DNA of 64,000 bases. Source: Citrus sinensis (taxonomy: Eukaryota > Streptophyta > Magnoliopsida > Sapindales > Rutaceae). Below the pieces are notes generated by a model. It did no database searches. It saw only the letters and a list, made by a program, of their open reading frames with translations, and was not told the DNA's origin. A program made the position numbers and the translations under genes. The DNA is taken from assembly GCF_022201045.2 (NCBI RefSeq), contig NC_068563.1:5952001-6016000 (forward strand). Reading direction: 5' to 3'. The stretch's first letter is position 1; the number at the start of each line of letters is the position of its first letter. This document shows positions 1 through 13,500 of this stretch, one piece after another.

Positions 1-2700
1 AAATAAAATAAAACTTCTTGTACTACTGTCTTGGTGCTTGTTTTAGCTCATACAAACTTTTCTTCAACTTGCATACAAGTTTTTGTTTGCCTTTGACAGT
101 AAATCCTTCAGGTTACTCCATGTATAGTTCATCATTTAAGTCACCGTGTAAGAAAGCTTTTTTTACATCAAGTTGTTCAATCTCTAAATTCAAGTTAGCT
201 GCTAATCCCAGAACAATTCGGATAAAAGACATATTAACCACAGGAGAAAATATTTCTTCAAAATCAACACTTTTCTTCTAACTGAACCCTTTCACAACCA
301 ATCTAACCTTATATCGCTACTGTGAGTTATTTTCAGTCTTCAACCAATAAACCCACTTGTTCTTCAGTGCCCTTTTTCCCTTAGGCAGCTTCACTAAGTC
401 ATACATGTGGTTCTCATTTAAGGATTTCATCACCTCTTATATGGCTTTAATCCACTTATTTTTGTACTGATGAGACATGGCTTCTTCAAAACATTCTGGC
501 TCATCTTCATCTGTAAGTATCACATATCCATGTGGAGAATATCTGGTTAAAAGTCATTGTTCTATAGTAGATCTTCTCAATTCTAGCTCAACTGGCGGCT
601 CATGAGGATCTAGAAGTGCTTGCTCAATTGGTTATGTTGGACCATCATTATTATCATCTTCAGCTCCCATATGATCATCATAAATTATAGGTGGAGAAAC
701 TGAAGTTGGAATAATAGGAATCTCCAGAGATTACTAAGATTCATTACTCTTCTCTTCATTACCAACTATCTCATCTTCAAAGAACACAACATCTCTACTT
801 TTAATCAATTTCCTAGCCACTGGATCTCAATATCTATACCCAATTTCTTCATGTCCATAGCCTAAGAAAATGCATTTCTTGGCTTTATCATCAAGCTTTG
901 ATCTCTCATCTTTTGGGATGTGAATATATTCTTTGCCACCAAACACTCTCAAGTGTTTATAAGAAACATTTTTTCCAGTCCAAATTCTCTTAGGTACATT
1001 GCCATCTAATGGAGCTTAAGGAAAAATGTTAATCAAGTCAACTGTAGTGTGTAACCTCTGCCTAGAAGGATTTAGGAAGCTTGGCATAAGAAAGTATACA
1101 CTTGACCCTCTTTTCAATCATTTTATTCATCATTTTTGCAACATTATTCTGTTGTAGGATTTTTGGTACAATATTTTCAAGTTTGATTCCATGGGATCTG
1201 TAATACTGTTCAAATGGTTATCTATACTCACCACCATTATCTACCCTGACACATTTTAATTTTCTTTTTATCCCTATCTCAACATAAGCATGGAAGAACT
1301 TAACTATATTAAGCACTTTGTCCTTAGATTTCAAAGCAAAAACCCATACTTTTTCTATAACAGTCATCAATAAAAGTCATAAAATAAAGTGCACCTCCTA
1401 TTGATTTACTCTGCATCTTGCAAACATCACTGTGAATCAAATCAAGGATTTTGCGACTTTCTAAATGGAGAAAAGCTTTTAAAAGCCACTCTGTGTGTCT
1501 TTCCAGATAAGCATTAGACACAAGTCTTGAGGAACATATCTATGAAGTTGGGTAGAAATTCTTTTCTAGTAAGAGTTTCTAATCATTTCTCACTAATGTA
1601 ACAAATTTTTTTTTTGTCATATCTCAATGTCATAATCTTTTATAGCCACATTCACATCTTGTTTTTTGATCTTGGCTTCTATCGCATAAAGAGTGTTTAC
1701 TTTCCTCATTTTAGCTAACATTAAGGAGCCTTTGATGAGCTTCTATTTTCCCTCACAAAATTGGTTAGTATAATCATCGTCATCAAGCTTGCCTGTAGAA
1801 AATAAATTAAGGCGAATATCTAGTACATGTCTGACATCTTTAAACAATAACTTACAACCAATATTGATTTCTAAGCAAATATTTCATATGCTCACAATCT
1901 TGGCTGCCTCCTTATTTCTCATTCGAACATGGCCATAATCACCATTAATATAGGATGTAAAGTAATCACGATGTACATTAACTTAAATTGAAGCATCTAA
2001 ATCAATCACTTAATCATTGGTATGGCAAGTGAGATTTTTTGAGCTCTCATCATAAATAATACCCAAATCAACATCAACTGTGGCAGCAATATTCTCTTTG
2101 TCATTTTTCTGACTATCGTCTTTTTTCTTTCGTATGTTCTCTTTTCCACAATCTACACTCCTTTTTAACATGACCTATTTTCTGACAATGAAAGCACTTC
2201 ATGTTTCTCCTCTGGGACTTAGATCTTCCTTTGTAGTCATCATTGTTCTACTGAGGGGAATTTCTAGTTTGGTTTTTCCCCGACTCAGAGGGAACTACTT
2301 CAACACTCTTTCTTCTAAATTCTTTATTCCGCTGCCTATCTGAAACCATATCTAAGGTTAATTTCCATTCTACACTGAATTATTTATTAACACCACTAAT
2401 GTCTCTCAACTGTCAGGCCAAGAACTAAGTAATAATAATGCGTGTAACTTATCTAAAATAATTTTCATAGTAGTCAACAGATCAACGAAGCCCTAAAACT
2501 CTCTAATGTGTTCAGTTATATTGTGCCCCTCCTTGTATTTCAAGTTAACAAGCCTTTTCATTATATCAACTTTATTCTATGTTATTTGCTGCTCATAAAT
2601 CATCTCTAGTTTTCTCAAAAAAACATAAACTCTGGATTCCTTCACAATATAGTGGTACACACTCTGATCAGTCCATGATCTAACAGTACCAACGGCCTTC
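1..2700 (-). mobile_element. Decayed Ty1/copia retrotransposon, gag to reverse transcriptase
   Basis: Read on the minus strand the order is gag, protease region, integrase, reverse transcriptase, which is the copia order. Around 2700-2400 lies gag-like sequence. Near 2200-2156 is a zinc knuckle reading KCFHCQKIGHVKKEC (CCHC). At about 1520-1324 the integrase core is visible, including LDLIHSDVC and GGALYFMTFIDDC. At about 400-270 the reverse transcriptase starts (ALKNKWVYWLKTENNSQ), followed by LDVKKAFLHGDL and SLYELKQAP near 130-20. Many in-frame stops and frame changes break the polyprotein, for example a TAG directly after TENNSQ, so it cannot be active. The element runs off the window start; no LTR of this copy is seen. 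Call is by recognised copia motifs. Confidence 0.88.
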
Positions 2701-2744
2701 TGGTTTAATTGAGTCCACTTCTTGATGAGATTGAAGATAAAACT

Positions 2745-3395
2745 ATTACAAGCACGTGGGATGAGTCATATTCTGATCCTATTCAAGTTCTCGTTAGATC
2801 CATTACAAGAGCTCGAGTCAAGAAATTCAAAAAAGTGCTTAATGGATTGATTCAAGCAACTTGGACTCAATCAAATTAGTGGAGGCTCGTTAAAGGAATC
2901 GTACATTATAAATGCATGATGCAGGCCCTTGAAGTTTCCAAATAATCACTTCCATAAAATAGAAGTTGGCTTGGCTTGCACATTATGGTGGGAAAATATA
3001 TTATTTTCCTTTTTCAGATACTTTCCCGTTTCTGTAAGAGGCTATTAAAGAAACAATTCAACTATTTCTATTCTAATTGCCTAGTTTCCATTTTAATTGA
3101 TGTAAGGCATTTAAGATCCTGGTTTAATTTGGATCCTTTCCTATTCGCTTATATTAGGACTATGATTTTATTTATATTCTTTCCTATTTGTTTAAATTCA
3201 GATTCAGATTTGATTTTGGTTTAGGATTTATTTTCAAAAATTCTTGTAACCAACCCTATATAATGTACTCGTATCCAATAAACAAATATCAGTTTTGATA
3301 CAATTGGTGAGAGAGTTAATTCTCTTTGGTCCATTCAAACTCTTCGAACTTATCGGATTTCTGTGGCATTCAAACTCTTAACTTATCAATCAGAC
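2745..3395 (+). mobile_element. Ty3/gypsy 3' end with adjoining LTR fragment
   Basis: On the plus strand, 2780-2881 reads a peptide with ITRARVKKFKKVLNGLIQ that ends at a TAG. This is the typical carboxy-terminal tail of plant gypsy polyproteins. It is followed by AT-rich sequence resembling an LTR, with a TATA-like box near 3258 (CTATATAATG) and AATAAACA-type signals just after. The orientation is opposite to the copia remnant that it abuts at about 2.7 kb. The 5' part and the other LTR are absent, so this is a fragment. LTR borders are approximate. Confidence 0.6.
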
Positions 3396-5469
3396 CATCC
3401 ATACTTGATTATGAAACACATGGGAAGTCAAACTATAAATGTGAATTTTAAAAGAACAAAGAAGAAAAGGGTAATGACTTTCCAAATCATTCAAGAGAAG
3501 AGGACTTTTTGGCCAAATCTTTGTTGGCTTAGCAATTATAAAGGGGCGAGGCTGCATTATTTTATGAAGAAGCCGAAAGTTTTTCTTGTAATATAAGTTA
3601 GGAGTTTATTCAATAAAATGAGTATTTTGTTTATCAATATAAGTAGCTACATTTTTAAGATAAGATGAAAGGTGAAACTCAAAAAATTTAATGATGAAAT
3701 TAATCCTCTCTCAAGTAAGTAAAATTGTTTTAGTTTTTAATTACATGCTTATAATATAAATTTTTTCATCAATTATTTCATTTGTTTTAAAGGAATAAAT
3801 TTTTTTTCTACAATTAATTTTATTTAGTAATTGACAACTAAATTTTTAGATTCCTTATAATTCGACTGCGAACTCACCAGGTTATATTATAGTTAGACAC
3901 TTTTATATTTAAAAATACCAATACTTTTGAGTCGTGTTAATACACAAATTAAAAAAACTCAATGAACGCCCATTTGGACCTTCGGCTGGCACTAAGCCCG
4001 ACCTGACTAGCCTTTTCAGGGCCAGCCGAAATGCAAATGAATATCAACAAGTTATAACACAACATAAAATTTGAATGATGGGGTTCTATCAGTTTAAAAA
4101 TTAATATACCACAATAATCCTGGTGTTTGACAGCAGTAACGTCTGCTTCCTCTCTCCAATCTTTAGACTGAGGCACATCTCCAAGACAATGAGACTTTTG
4201 AGGTTGAACAGCTTTACCAACATGAAGGAGAGGGCGAGACACATTCAAGTGAAAACGAGCAATAAGCTCACTATAGGTGAGGTCTGAATATTAGTTTAGT
4301 CCCAATATGAGCCTTTATATTGTTATGTTCAGAAAAACATATAATTTTTCTCAAAATTTTGAGGCTATGTAGCTTTTCATGCTCAGAAGAATATATTTTG
4401 TTCTGCTGCTTGCACCATGTTTGAAATTATTCAGTAGTATTCAAACAACAATTGAGAGGAACAATTGAGTGCAGTGGTACAAAAAATTAGAAACTATAGA
4501 GGCTTCATGGCTGAGCCTGACCAGCAAGCAACCATCCTTTTGCTCCCCTTCTTCTCTCCTTTGTTAAAAAAGCTGGTTTAAAGAAAAAGAGCTAAAAGTG
4601 TAGGGTTTTCTTAATTTTTATTTTCTTAATTTTAAATAAAAATAGAAATGTGGGCTGAAAGTATAAGGTTTTTTATCTTACATTTTTTTTCCTTAAAATA
4701 GACTTGGGCCTTTTATTTAAAAAAAAAAATTGAAACTTCTAAGACCCTTTTAAAATCCTTATGACACCCCCTCCAAATTCTATTTCCTAAAATACTCCTA
4801 ATTTAATTTATAAAATAAGAACTCACATAGTAAATTCCATAAAATTTCACCTTAACAAAATATGTCTTTTAAAATTTATTTACAAGGTATGTAAAAATAT
4901 TAAAATTTTAAATTATTTTCTTCTTTTTATATAGTTTCTATTTGCATAATTTTAAACTCTTAAAAATTATTTTTTCAATTAAAATATAAATATATATTAT
5001 AAATAGGGTGGATGTAAAAATTTTGTTAAAAAATATTTTATTTAAGTATTTAATTAAATTTTTATTTAAAAAAGTAATGAATCACTTTATCCTTAGTTAT
5101 TCAGAAATTTTGGGTAATTTTATTTAGAAGGGAATTTTATGAGAAATTTTTTAGGGGTGTAAAAGGCTTAAAAAAAAAAAAGCGCTTGGTCCTTAATAGT
5201 TAAAAATATTATTTGAAGTCCAAAAGTGTAGGGTCTTTTCAAAGGGCCGGTCAGGCAAAGTAACAACTACCGTAATTTATCGACTGCCCGATTCAATATG
5301 TGGCCCCACCACTACTCACGAGCCGTTAAAATTAGCATAGAGGTAACAGCATTTGTGAGATCTTGACGTTTCCACACTTTCGAAAGTAAATTAAGGATTG
5401 TTATTCTAATTTAGGGTAAAAATAAACTAAAGAGAAATAATATTTGTCCTTTTGTAATTATAAAAATGA
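3396..5469. other. Intergenic, AT-rich, no gene recognised
   Basis: Only short open frames without family resemblance are present. A short motif close to AAAAGTGTAGGGT occurs near 4594 and 5224, with CCTGACC near 4518 and its complement near 5250. This hints at an old transposon, but no clean termini could be set. Confidence 0.4.
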
Positions 5470-6030
5470 AATTTATCAATTTTCTTCTTACTGAAATTAA
5501 TATATATATTACTTACTCTCTACTGTTTTCATAATAATCAATAATTCTCTAACAATATAATTTTATAATATTATTTTTGTTTTAAAATATATTTTTATTC
5601 ATATTTATTATAGATTAAATAAATCATATAAATAGAAATTAAAATAAAAAACTTAAGTACTAAAAATAAGAAATATATATTTCGATGTGAATAAAAAATT
5701 AATAATTAGATATTTTCTTGTATTTTTTGTCATTTTATAAACATTTTCTTATAATAAATATATAAAATAATAAAAATACAAGAAAAATATGTTAATATTA
5801 ATTTTTTTTCACATTGGAACATATATTTCTTATTTTTAATACTTAATTTTTATTTTAACTCCATAAAATTATTTACTTAATTTATAATAAACATAAATAA
5901 AGCATATTTTAAAATAAGAGTAATATTGTAAAGTTATGCTGTTAGAAGGGTTATTGGATATTATAAAAATAATAAGAAGATAAGTGGTATATATTAATTT
6001 CAATAAAAAAAAATTAACAATCTTATTAAA
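5470..6030. repeat. Long inverted repeat (hairpin), about 560 bp
   Basis: Two arms of roughly 270 nt face each other around a centre near 5750. The innermost stem pairs CTTGTATTTTT at 5717 with its complement ending at 5782, leaving a short loop. Further out, 5600-5700 pairs with 5800-5900: both arms read AAAAATAAGAAATATAT in the same relative position. The outer ends pair GAAATTAATATATA near 5500 with its complement near 5990. The arms carry scattered mismatches and small gaps. Such a structure could be a foldback transposon or MITE and, if transcribed, a dsRNA source. No open frame is present. Interpretation beyond 'inverted repeat' is inference. Confidence 0.8.
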
Positions 6031-6711
6031 ATTAATAAAAATTAATGGAGTAGGATCTTATTCGAAACATTCCCTCAAGCAAGTTACTATTTCAATACAC
6101 CAAAACTGGATGTAATAACAAATTAATCACACTTGGTTAATTACATATTCAACTTTATTTAGAATCCATTCCCATAACTCCGGCAACAAATATCTGTATC
6201 TGAACATAAAATCTCAAACTACTCAAATATAATTTGAGACCGAGCATAGAAGAGCTTATTAGTTTACGGCACTTGCAACCGATTTGAACAAATTGTGAAC
6301 TCACGGAGTCATAGAAGAAAAACCCAGCAGCATGGCGTTACATAATTATTTATTAAAGATCTGTAAAAGTTCTATGAAGCATTAAAGGATCTAAACGATA
6401 AGCACAGATTAAAAAACATGGTCGTATTGGGTTGCCTATACCTATCCTATCAATCAATGAAAGTTACAAGTTGATAGCTGGTAAGAACTTGAACAAACGC
6501 CATGTTTGTATACTACAGATTTTGCAATCGAACAATACAAGCTCCACACCAAGGTAGGCATAGGTTTCGTAAGTTTTAACATAACCATTGATCATTTCAT
6601 AGAAGAAACATAATCAGCAATTTTGCCACAATTGAAAACAAAGAAGAATGTAAAGGATGATACAAAGAGACTAAAAGATCAGTATAATTGGGTTATTCTA
6701 CAAGAAGACCA
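6031..6711. other. Intergenic, nothing recognised
   Basis: No credible open frame, RNA gene or repeat was recognised here. Confidence 0.4.
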
Positions 6712-7012
6712 TTGCTCCATTTAGGATTGAGGTTGGATATTAAAGTGTTTGGTAAAAACTAACAATTCTACTTTAGAAATTAAGTTGATTTGATCTTACA
6801 TTTGTATAATGAAAATTTTATTATATCTTTACCTATTTTGTAAAAATTATATTTACTAATGCTATTAATTTTTACAATTTTTACAAATGTAATTTTTACA
6901 ATTTTTACAATTTTTTTTAGTAAATATAATTTTTACAATTTTTTTTATACTAACTATAGCTTAAAAGATAAAGTATAAGTTACAGCACTTCAATACTAAA
7001 CAAAACCTACGA
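6712..7012. mobile_element. Diverged copy of a Harbinger/Tourist-like MITE
   Basis: The ends resemble the well-preserved element at 60024-60296. The left end reads AGGATTGAGGT, and the complement of the right end reads GTATTGAAGTGCTGTAACTT followed by a TTTAAGCTATAG-like stretch. The interior is AT-rich with several ATTTTTACA repeats. The termini are too worn to define a target-site duplication. It is non-coding. Confidence 0.5.
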
Positions 7013-8119
7013 AGATAGAACAGCAATGAACAAACAAAAAATGTAGCATCACACCTTCACATTTTGTACCTTGAAAACAGAAACTACCAACTTAAGATTA
7101 ACCACATCAACTTACTTTTGGCTTCGAACAGGAAGTTGCCGGAAGCAAGTTCAAACGAACTTTCTTCTTTACAAGTTTAAGTCCGCAATAGTTGAAAATG
7201 TAGATGCATCTGGCATTACTTTTTTCTCCATATCCTGTGAAGGAGTGCAACCGATGAAGGTGTCCCATTAGATTTGACGAAACCATACATCAGTGCATTG
7301 AATGTAAATTACATGAGGCCCCACACCCTTTTCTTCCATATCCAGCTTCAAATCACTAGCCTTTTTCTATTTGCCATTGGTCATGATGTTGTAGGTAAAC
7401 CCAAGCTACCAAGTATTTGCTGACGCCACATTTCATAATACTTCTGATTTGCCAAAATCATCAAAGAGAAGTTTTGGGTGTCGCGTAAGATCGATCTGAT
7501 TGAAAGGTTGCAGCATGCAGAAAATCATAACAGAAGAAACAGAAGCTGCTATTTAATAACATTTAGAGTAAAAGAAAAATGTCATACACAAGCAGACCCT
7601 AAAGAATGAGCATTTCTACCAAATGCTACTTTCCCATTTCATTACTTCCAAAACAGAAAAAGGAAATGAAGAGAGTGAGAGAGAGACCGCATCATAAAGG
7701 AGAACTATAGAGTTTTCAATAACAATGGATGAAATTTATGTGATCCAACAATAACTGCAGCGAACGCGTTGGCAGGCGCCGTGTCTGCAAGTAGCACCTG
7801 AACATGCCATCAGTATGGAACACTCCTCCATTTTTTGTGTGCAACGCTCCGTATTTTTTAATATGAATGCGATTCTCCAAATCCCCCATTTAGGCAGAAG
7901 AAAACATGCTACTAAATCACCATTCAACTCATCTATTTACATTGGATTCTTGAATTTTGGAAGTGAGTTGAAACTAATTGCATTCTTTACGAGCAAGTCC
8001 ACAACGATTGAAAATATAGATGATGCAGTTGCGGGTTTCAGCACTAAGTTCTCACTCGTTATTTCTTATATCACGAAATAAGTCTACTGCCTGCAGAATG
8101 CAGCCATTCTTGCAGAGCC
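7013..8119. other. Intergenic with a weak internal duplication next to the PPR remnant
   Basis: Two segments, about 7125-7205 and 7950-8030, resemble each other. Both carry a CAAGTT..CTTTAC..AAGTCC..GTTGAAAAT(A/G)TAGATG pattern. They may be duplicated flanks of a PPR gene locus. No intact reading frame could be supported. Confidence 0.3.
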
Positions 8120-8596
8120 CATGAACAAAAATAGAGTGTGTATACTGTATACCAATCTGCTACCACACCATTAAGCTGCATCTCCTCAAAACATTTTCAA
8201 AACCTGACGTATTTCAAAAAGGCCAAGAAAGAAGGTGTCATTTCCCTATAAAGACTTAAAGCTTCCTCTACTTCCTTATTCTTGCACTGCCCCCATTAAT
8301 CAAAATACTGTGACTAAAAGCATCCTGCTTGCACCCCTTGCTCCCCATAGAAACAAGTAGTTCCCTTGCACGATCAAATCTATCCGCTAAGCAAAAGCCA
8401 TCCATTAATGCGTTACAAGTAGATGTGTCAGGATTCACTCCTCTCTGAATCATCAATTCTGCCAACCCGTTGGCTTCGTCCATCCTTCAGTTCTTGCAGA
8501 GCCCGTCTATTAGCATATTCAAACACACAACATCAGGCTGCACCCCTTGATCCATCATATCAAAAAACAAACACTTAGCCACATTGGGTTTAAGAA
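8120..8596 (-). pseudogene. Pentatricopeptide repeat (PPR) pseudogene fragment
   Basis: The minus strand reads consecutive 35-residue PPR units. One has [20 protein letters not shown], then a TGA stop directly after GLCKN. The next has LMIQRGVNPDTSTCNALMDG, followed by ELLVSMGSKGCKQDAFSHSI. After LING an extra base shifts the frame; the next unit continues in another frame as NKEVEEALSLYREM, with further stops beyond. PPR proteins normally bind organellar RNA in plastids or mitochondria. This piece covers about four repeats, has no start codon or targeting peptide, and carries at least one stop and one frameshift, so it is a dead fragment. Confidence 0.85.
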
Positions 8597-10590
8597 TTTT
8601 GTGAATTTTTTTTTATTTTATAATATCATTTATCATTATGGTACATTTTGGATGAACTATTTTGATGAAAAAAATCTTCACGAACTTAGGTGATAATCAT
8701 AAATTATCTATTAAAAATGACAAGTCAAATATCATATCACTTAAACTGTGTATCTCAACCATACAAGTATAGCATGAATCTATGAAAAAATCATTTCTCT
8801 TGTTGATGTCCATAAATTGAATTCAAGTGATTGCTGTTTAGACTGCGTATCCCTACTAACGTTTTGTTATAGAGTGGGGCTATTTTTAACAAGTTTTACA
8901 CAGCTATCATCTAATTTAATTTTCAGAAAACTATAGAGTTTTACTTTATACACCCTTCAAAAATTTACAAATAAACCTAATTCTAGTTGCAGCTACTGCT
9001 ACTGATCTCTTCTTCTTGATCCTTTTTTTTTTTTTAATTCTTCATAGTTTTCCCATCATTCTTACTGTGAAATGGTGCATGGTTTAGAGAAAGAGCTATG
9101 GGATTCATTCAAAATTAATTTGGCCACTTTCAAGATTACTTAAGAGAGCTAATGAATTAGAGAATTATGACTTAAATGGCTCTCGCCTATAGGTTCTTTC
9201 TTTTGTTATAGAAATGCTGAAAATATAATATAAAGAGGTCAAGAAGCATCAAAATAGCTAAATTCTAACAAAATTTCTGACTCGATTGGAATTGATGTTG
9301 GGAGGTTAAAAGTGTCTTTTCAAGAAGGTAAAAATTAATTTTGTCATTTGGTAATTTTTTTTTTTTAAATCACTTCATCCTAGGGCAATGAATTTCTTCT
9401 TAATGATCAATTTTATATAACAAAATAGAAGAAATAAGAATAATAAAGTACATATATTATTATTTTTAATTACTAATTATATAAGTTAGCGATCAACATT
9501 ACATTTGTTGTAGTCATTTATATTATCACATTACAGTTATTTAAAATTAAGATATACCAAACACATATAATGACTTTTTAAGCTCACATCAGTTTTAAAA
9601 ATAAAATTATTAGATACGTAATTGATTCTCTTCGCATCTGATTATTTTTACAAAACAACTAACAATTATTTGAAAAACTTAACGCATTACCAAAAATAAC
9701 CCTAGCTTGTTTGCATATGTTTTCGTTCTGAAGTTGGAACCTCCTCAAAGTTTTCAGGTATCTTCTCGCTTGAGATTTGAGATTGCAACAGGCCATGAGG
9801 CCTCTATGCTAGTCTGTTTATACAAGATAAAACACACCATCATCAAGATTCATAACTAATCCAAATGCATACATTCCATCCCTCCTGAATTCTACTTTTG
9901 TGTACATCTGAACAGAATGAGTAAATACATGTATGACGAGAGCAAGAATTGAATGGATGATGCGTTAATGAAACAAGTCAAAAATTGGAAAGGACAATAA
10001 CCACCGTTCCGGTAACAAGAATGGTGAGGGAAAGCAGATTAGTGATGGAAAATTATTGTTTTACTTTCCTAGCAAATAGACATTTATCTTATTTTAATAC
10101 AATTAGGACTAGAACATACTTTCCTCTAACTTAAAAAGGAAGCATGAAGCTTAGAGTATTATGGTAGAACGCTAACAAACTCTTTCCTTAATCTCTCTTG
10201 CTGTTGTTTGATTGAGAGAAATTGACTTGGCAACAATGAACCACCATAGGAGGACAACTAAGAGAATCTTAGAGGTCATAATCAATTCAAGTGATGATAA
10301 GCCAATTCTCACCAACTTTATTTCAGAGCAGACCATTTTTTTTTTCCTTTTTTAACCCCTTCAGGGACTAGAGTCACTAATTGTACATCTTTCCCTTCCA
10401 CACATTCAAAAAAAAACAAATTATGTCTCTCTTACCTTTACAAATATACTACTAATCAACCAATTTCTTGATATATTACAACCGTGTTTTATGTCTCCCT
10501 ACTCAGAAGACTACAAATTCTTGTTTTGCCAATCACAATCAAGATCAATTTCAGATTTTAATCCATGCATATATGCCAATGAACCACTTT
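8597..10590. other. Intergenic and 3' flank of the BELL gene
   Basis: AT-rich DNA without recognised genes. The part nearest 10590 should include the 3' UTR of the minus-strand homeodomain gene, but no polyadenylation site can be fixed by eye. Confidence 0.4.
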
Positions 10591-13500
10591 TCAAGCTACG
10601 AAATCATGTAACAAATGGGAAGAACTGAACCTGGGTTGCCGGTTCCCATTATTAATACAATCATAATCTACTGTGTCGGTCCCTACAGAAGATGCTGCAG
10701 CATGATACATTTCGTCATCTCTCATGGCAACAAAGCTCTGATGGGTTGCACCAGCCATAGGAAGGCTACCACCTTCGCAGTTCTGTAACCCCAATGTGAG
10801 AGACACCCCACTTCCACTCCCAAACCTCCCCAACTCTGACATGTGGTGGTAAGCTGCAGCTGCTGCCATAAATCTGTCGTTGCCACCACTGGAAGGAACC
10901 ATTGCATCAGGAAAGAGGTTACAGTCATCAACACCGGGCCTCTGCTCTTCCCTTAGCTTTAACAACCCATACTCAGTTTCAGCTTCTCCACTTGTCTCGT
11001 TCTGGAAACTGGCCCCTGCCATTTCTATATCAGGAATACGATTGGACTTAGACTCAGTCAATTGTCCAGTACTGCACCTCTCAGCAGCTGTTGAACTCCC
11101 ACTTTGTTGCAAGTCTTCCTCTCTATCCTCTGAAGCCCTCAAATCACCTCTAGTTGCTTTGGCCGCATTCTCAGACGAAGAATTAGAGTCCATCTCTGCA
11201 TCGGCGAATTCTTCTTTGTACATCTCTTCGACCATTGGCTTCCAGAGGCGGACTCTGGCATTTATAAACCAATTTGAAACCTGATCAAAGCAACAACAAT
11301 CATGTTATGTGGAACATAAAAACAGATGCATGTACATTTTGTGATATTGTCTGACGATACGCATGGCACCATCTGCATCAATAATGATAAAAATACAAGG
11401 GGACTTCAGGGAATTATCATAACAATTTGCCATTACCTTCCTTAAATCCATGAGATGTTTTATCATAATTAGACAGATTTCAATGTAATTAACATAAAAA
11501 AACAACTAAACAAATATAACATAAAATGGCTTCACAATACTTGCCATGACACTGACTTCTCAACATTCTCCCAAGTAAATCCAGTATAATCTTTCTTAAC
11601 ACTATTCATTTGCTATACTGTGATTCTGAGATGATGGCCGACAAATACAAGATACAAATCAGAACTCTACCAATTGAAGAAAAGCATGATCAGCATTGCA
11701 CTGAGACAACCTCATATCTGCCTAGCGAATCGATAATAAGGTGATTTAAGTAATTTTACCTGACTTCTAGTCAAGCCAGTCTGTCTTGCCAGCATAATTT
11801 TATCAGTATCCTTTGGGTAACTAGCAGACAAAAAAAAAAAAAATTAACAATCAATATAACAAGAAGAAAACAACAGGATCCTTTGATGGCACATAAATAT
11901 TTTTGCAGGAATAAGCAAATCATCAGAAAAATAATAAAAACAAGAGGAAAAAAACAGTTTAAGGTCAGGGATTTACGGATGAAGGAAATGCTCAAATAGC
12001 CAGGCACGAAGAATTGAGACAGAGCTCTCAGGCAGCCCCCTTTGTGGCCTCCAGGCATGTTGTTGCATCATACCGAGGTGCTGAAGTGCCCGCTGTTGCC
12101 TGAGCTGCTGATCCACATATCTGAGGCGAGTTATTCCAACACCTTTACTGTTTTCAGAATTCTCTTGCTCTCCAAGGCTTTTGCGGGTTGCTCGAATTTG
12201 GCCGCAGATAGCATCACGCAAACACCTGAAGTGACGGGAGATGGTCTGCAGAGCTAATGCTGTGTATGGTTTAGCTGCCCCACATCCAGCTATCACATCA
12301 AATGATGACACTACTATTTGCATCTGATGATAATACTGTTTATACCTTCTATCAACCTGTGAGAACAGAGAATTTGTTAGGATCTAACAATTGCGATGTA
12401 ATATATAACTAGACTAAGCATGCATTCATAATGCATAGTTTTGTGTGAAATATTTCAGAGGTAGACTCAAATAAAGTACAGAAAATGAATATTTCTGAAT
12501 TTTGGAGTTCTGGTATCATTAATAACCTTAGGACAACTGAATGGTCTTGGCTCAAATGAGTAGTGATTTCTCCTCTCTCACTTGGACTAGTAATCAACAG
12601 AAAGTATACACAGACAAATTGGACTTTATGTTTCTTTCTTCTTCAAACAGGATGCTCATGAACACTTAGATCTGACTCCTTCAATTTAAGAGTTCAGTCA
12701 TTTGAGATTGCAAAACAAATAAAAAGATTTTGCTTTTTTCTAAAATGACTTGGTTAACAAGTTTCTCCGTACAGAGAAAGACTTACACTAGCAACAAAAA
12801 TCATCCATTTTGCATTCAAGGTGCCAGAAACTGGAAGAGAATAACTGGATATGATTGCCTCAGAAAGATGTTAGGAAAACTGTAATGATTTGACGTTACC
12901 TCATCTAACATGGATAAAAGCTTTGTCAACTTGTTCTGCAATTCTTGTCTTTCAGCATGTGAAAGCTCATTCGGTGAATTACTGGGAGATTCTTGAGTAT
13001 TTGAAGTAACATCTTTTGATCCTCCATCACCATCCTTGGAATTGTTCATCCGTTGCTCATGCGTGCTTTGGCTTTTCTCACCATCAGGCTGCCTCAGAGC
13101 TTTCCGAACATTAACAACTTCGTCTAGCAATTGTTGGGCTGCCTTGAGGTATTTGGAACTAGGAATGGCTCTTGCAATGCTCGGCATTCCATATGGAGAC
13201 AAATCCCCTTTACCATCCTGATTACCTCCAGAAGTACCGGCTGGTAGATAATCAGCATTTCTTGATTGTTCATCTGTAGAAGGTCCATTCCTGCCATTGT
13301 CAGCAGAAATTGATGAATTAGAACCCAAGAATGAAACAAAGCCTGCACTGGGATTCCGATAGGGGATGGAGGGCATTTGAATTCCTGGTGGAATTTGTGT
13401 CCCCAGGCTGAGAGATAATCCCTGACCCTGCAAGTTCTGTCCACCGTGAAGCATGCCGGTAGAACCACCCATTGGGTGCATAACTAACATCTCATTTCTA

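Noticed and set aside
10880..11284. Plus-strand open frame of 134 codons over the BELL gene
   Set aside because: It is the antisense shadow of the last BELL exon; no family resemblance.
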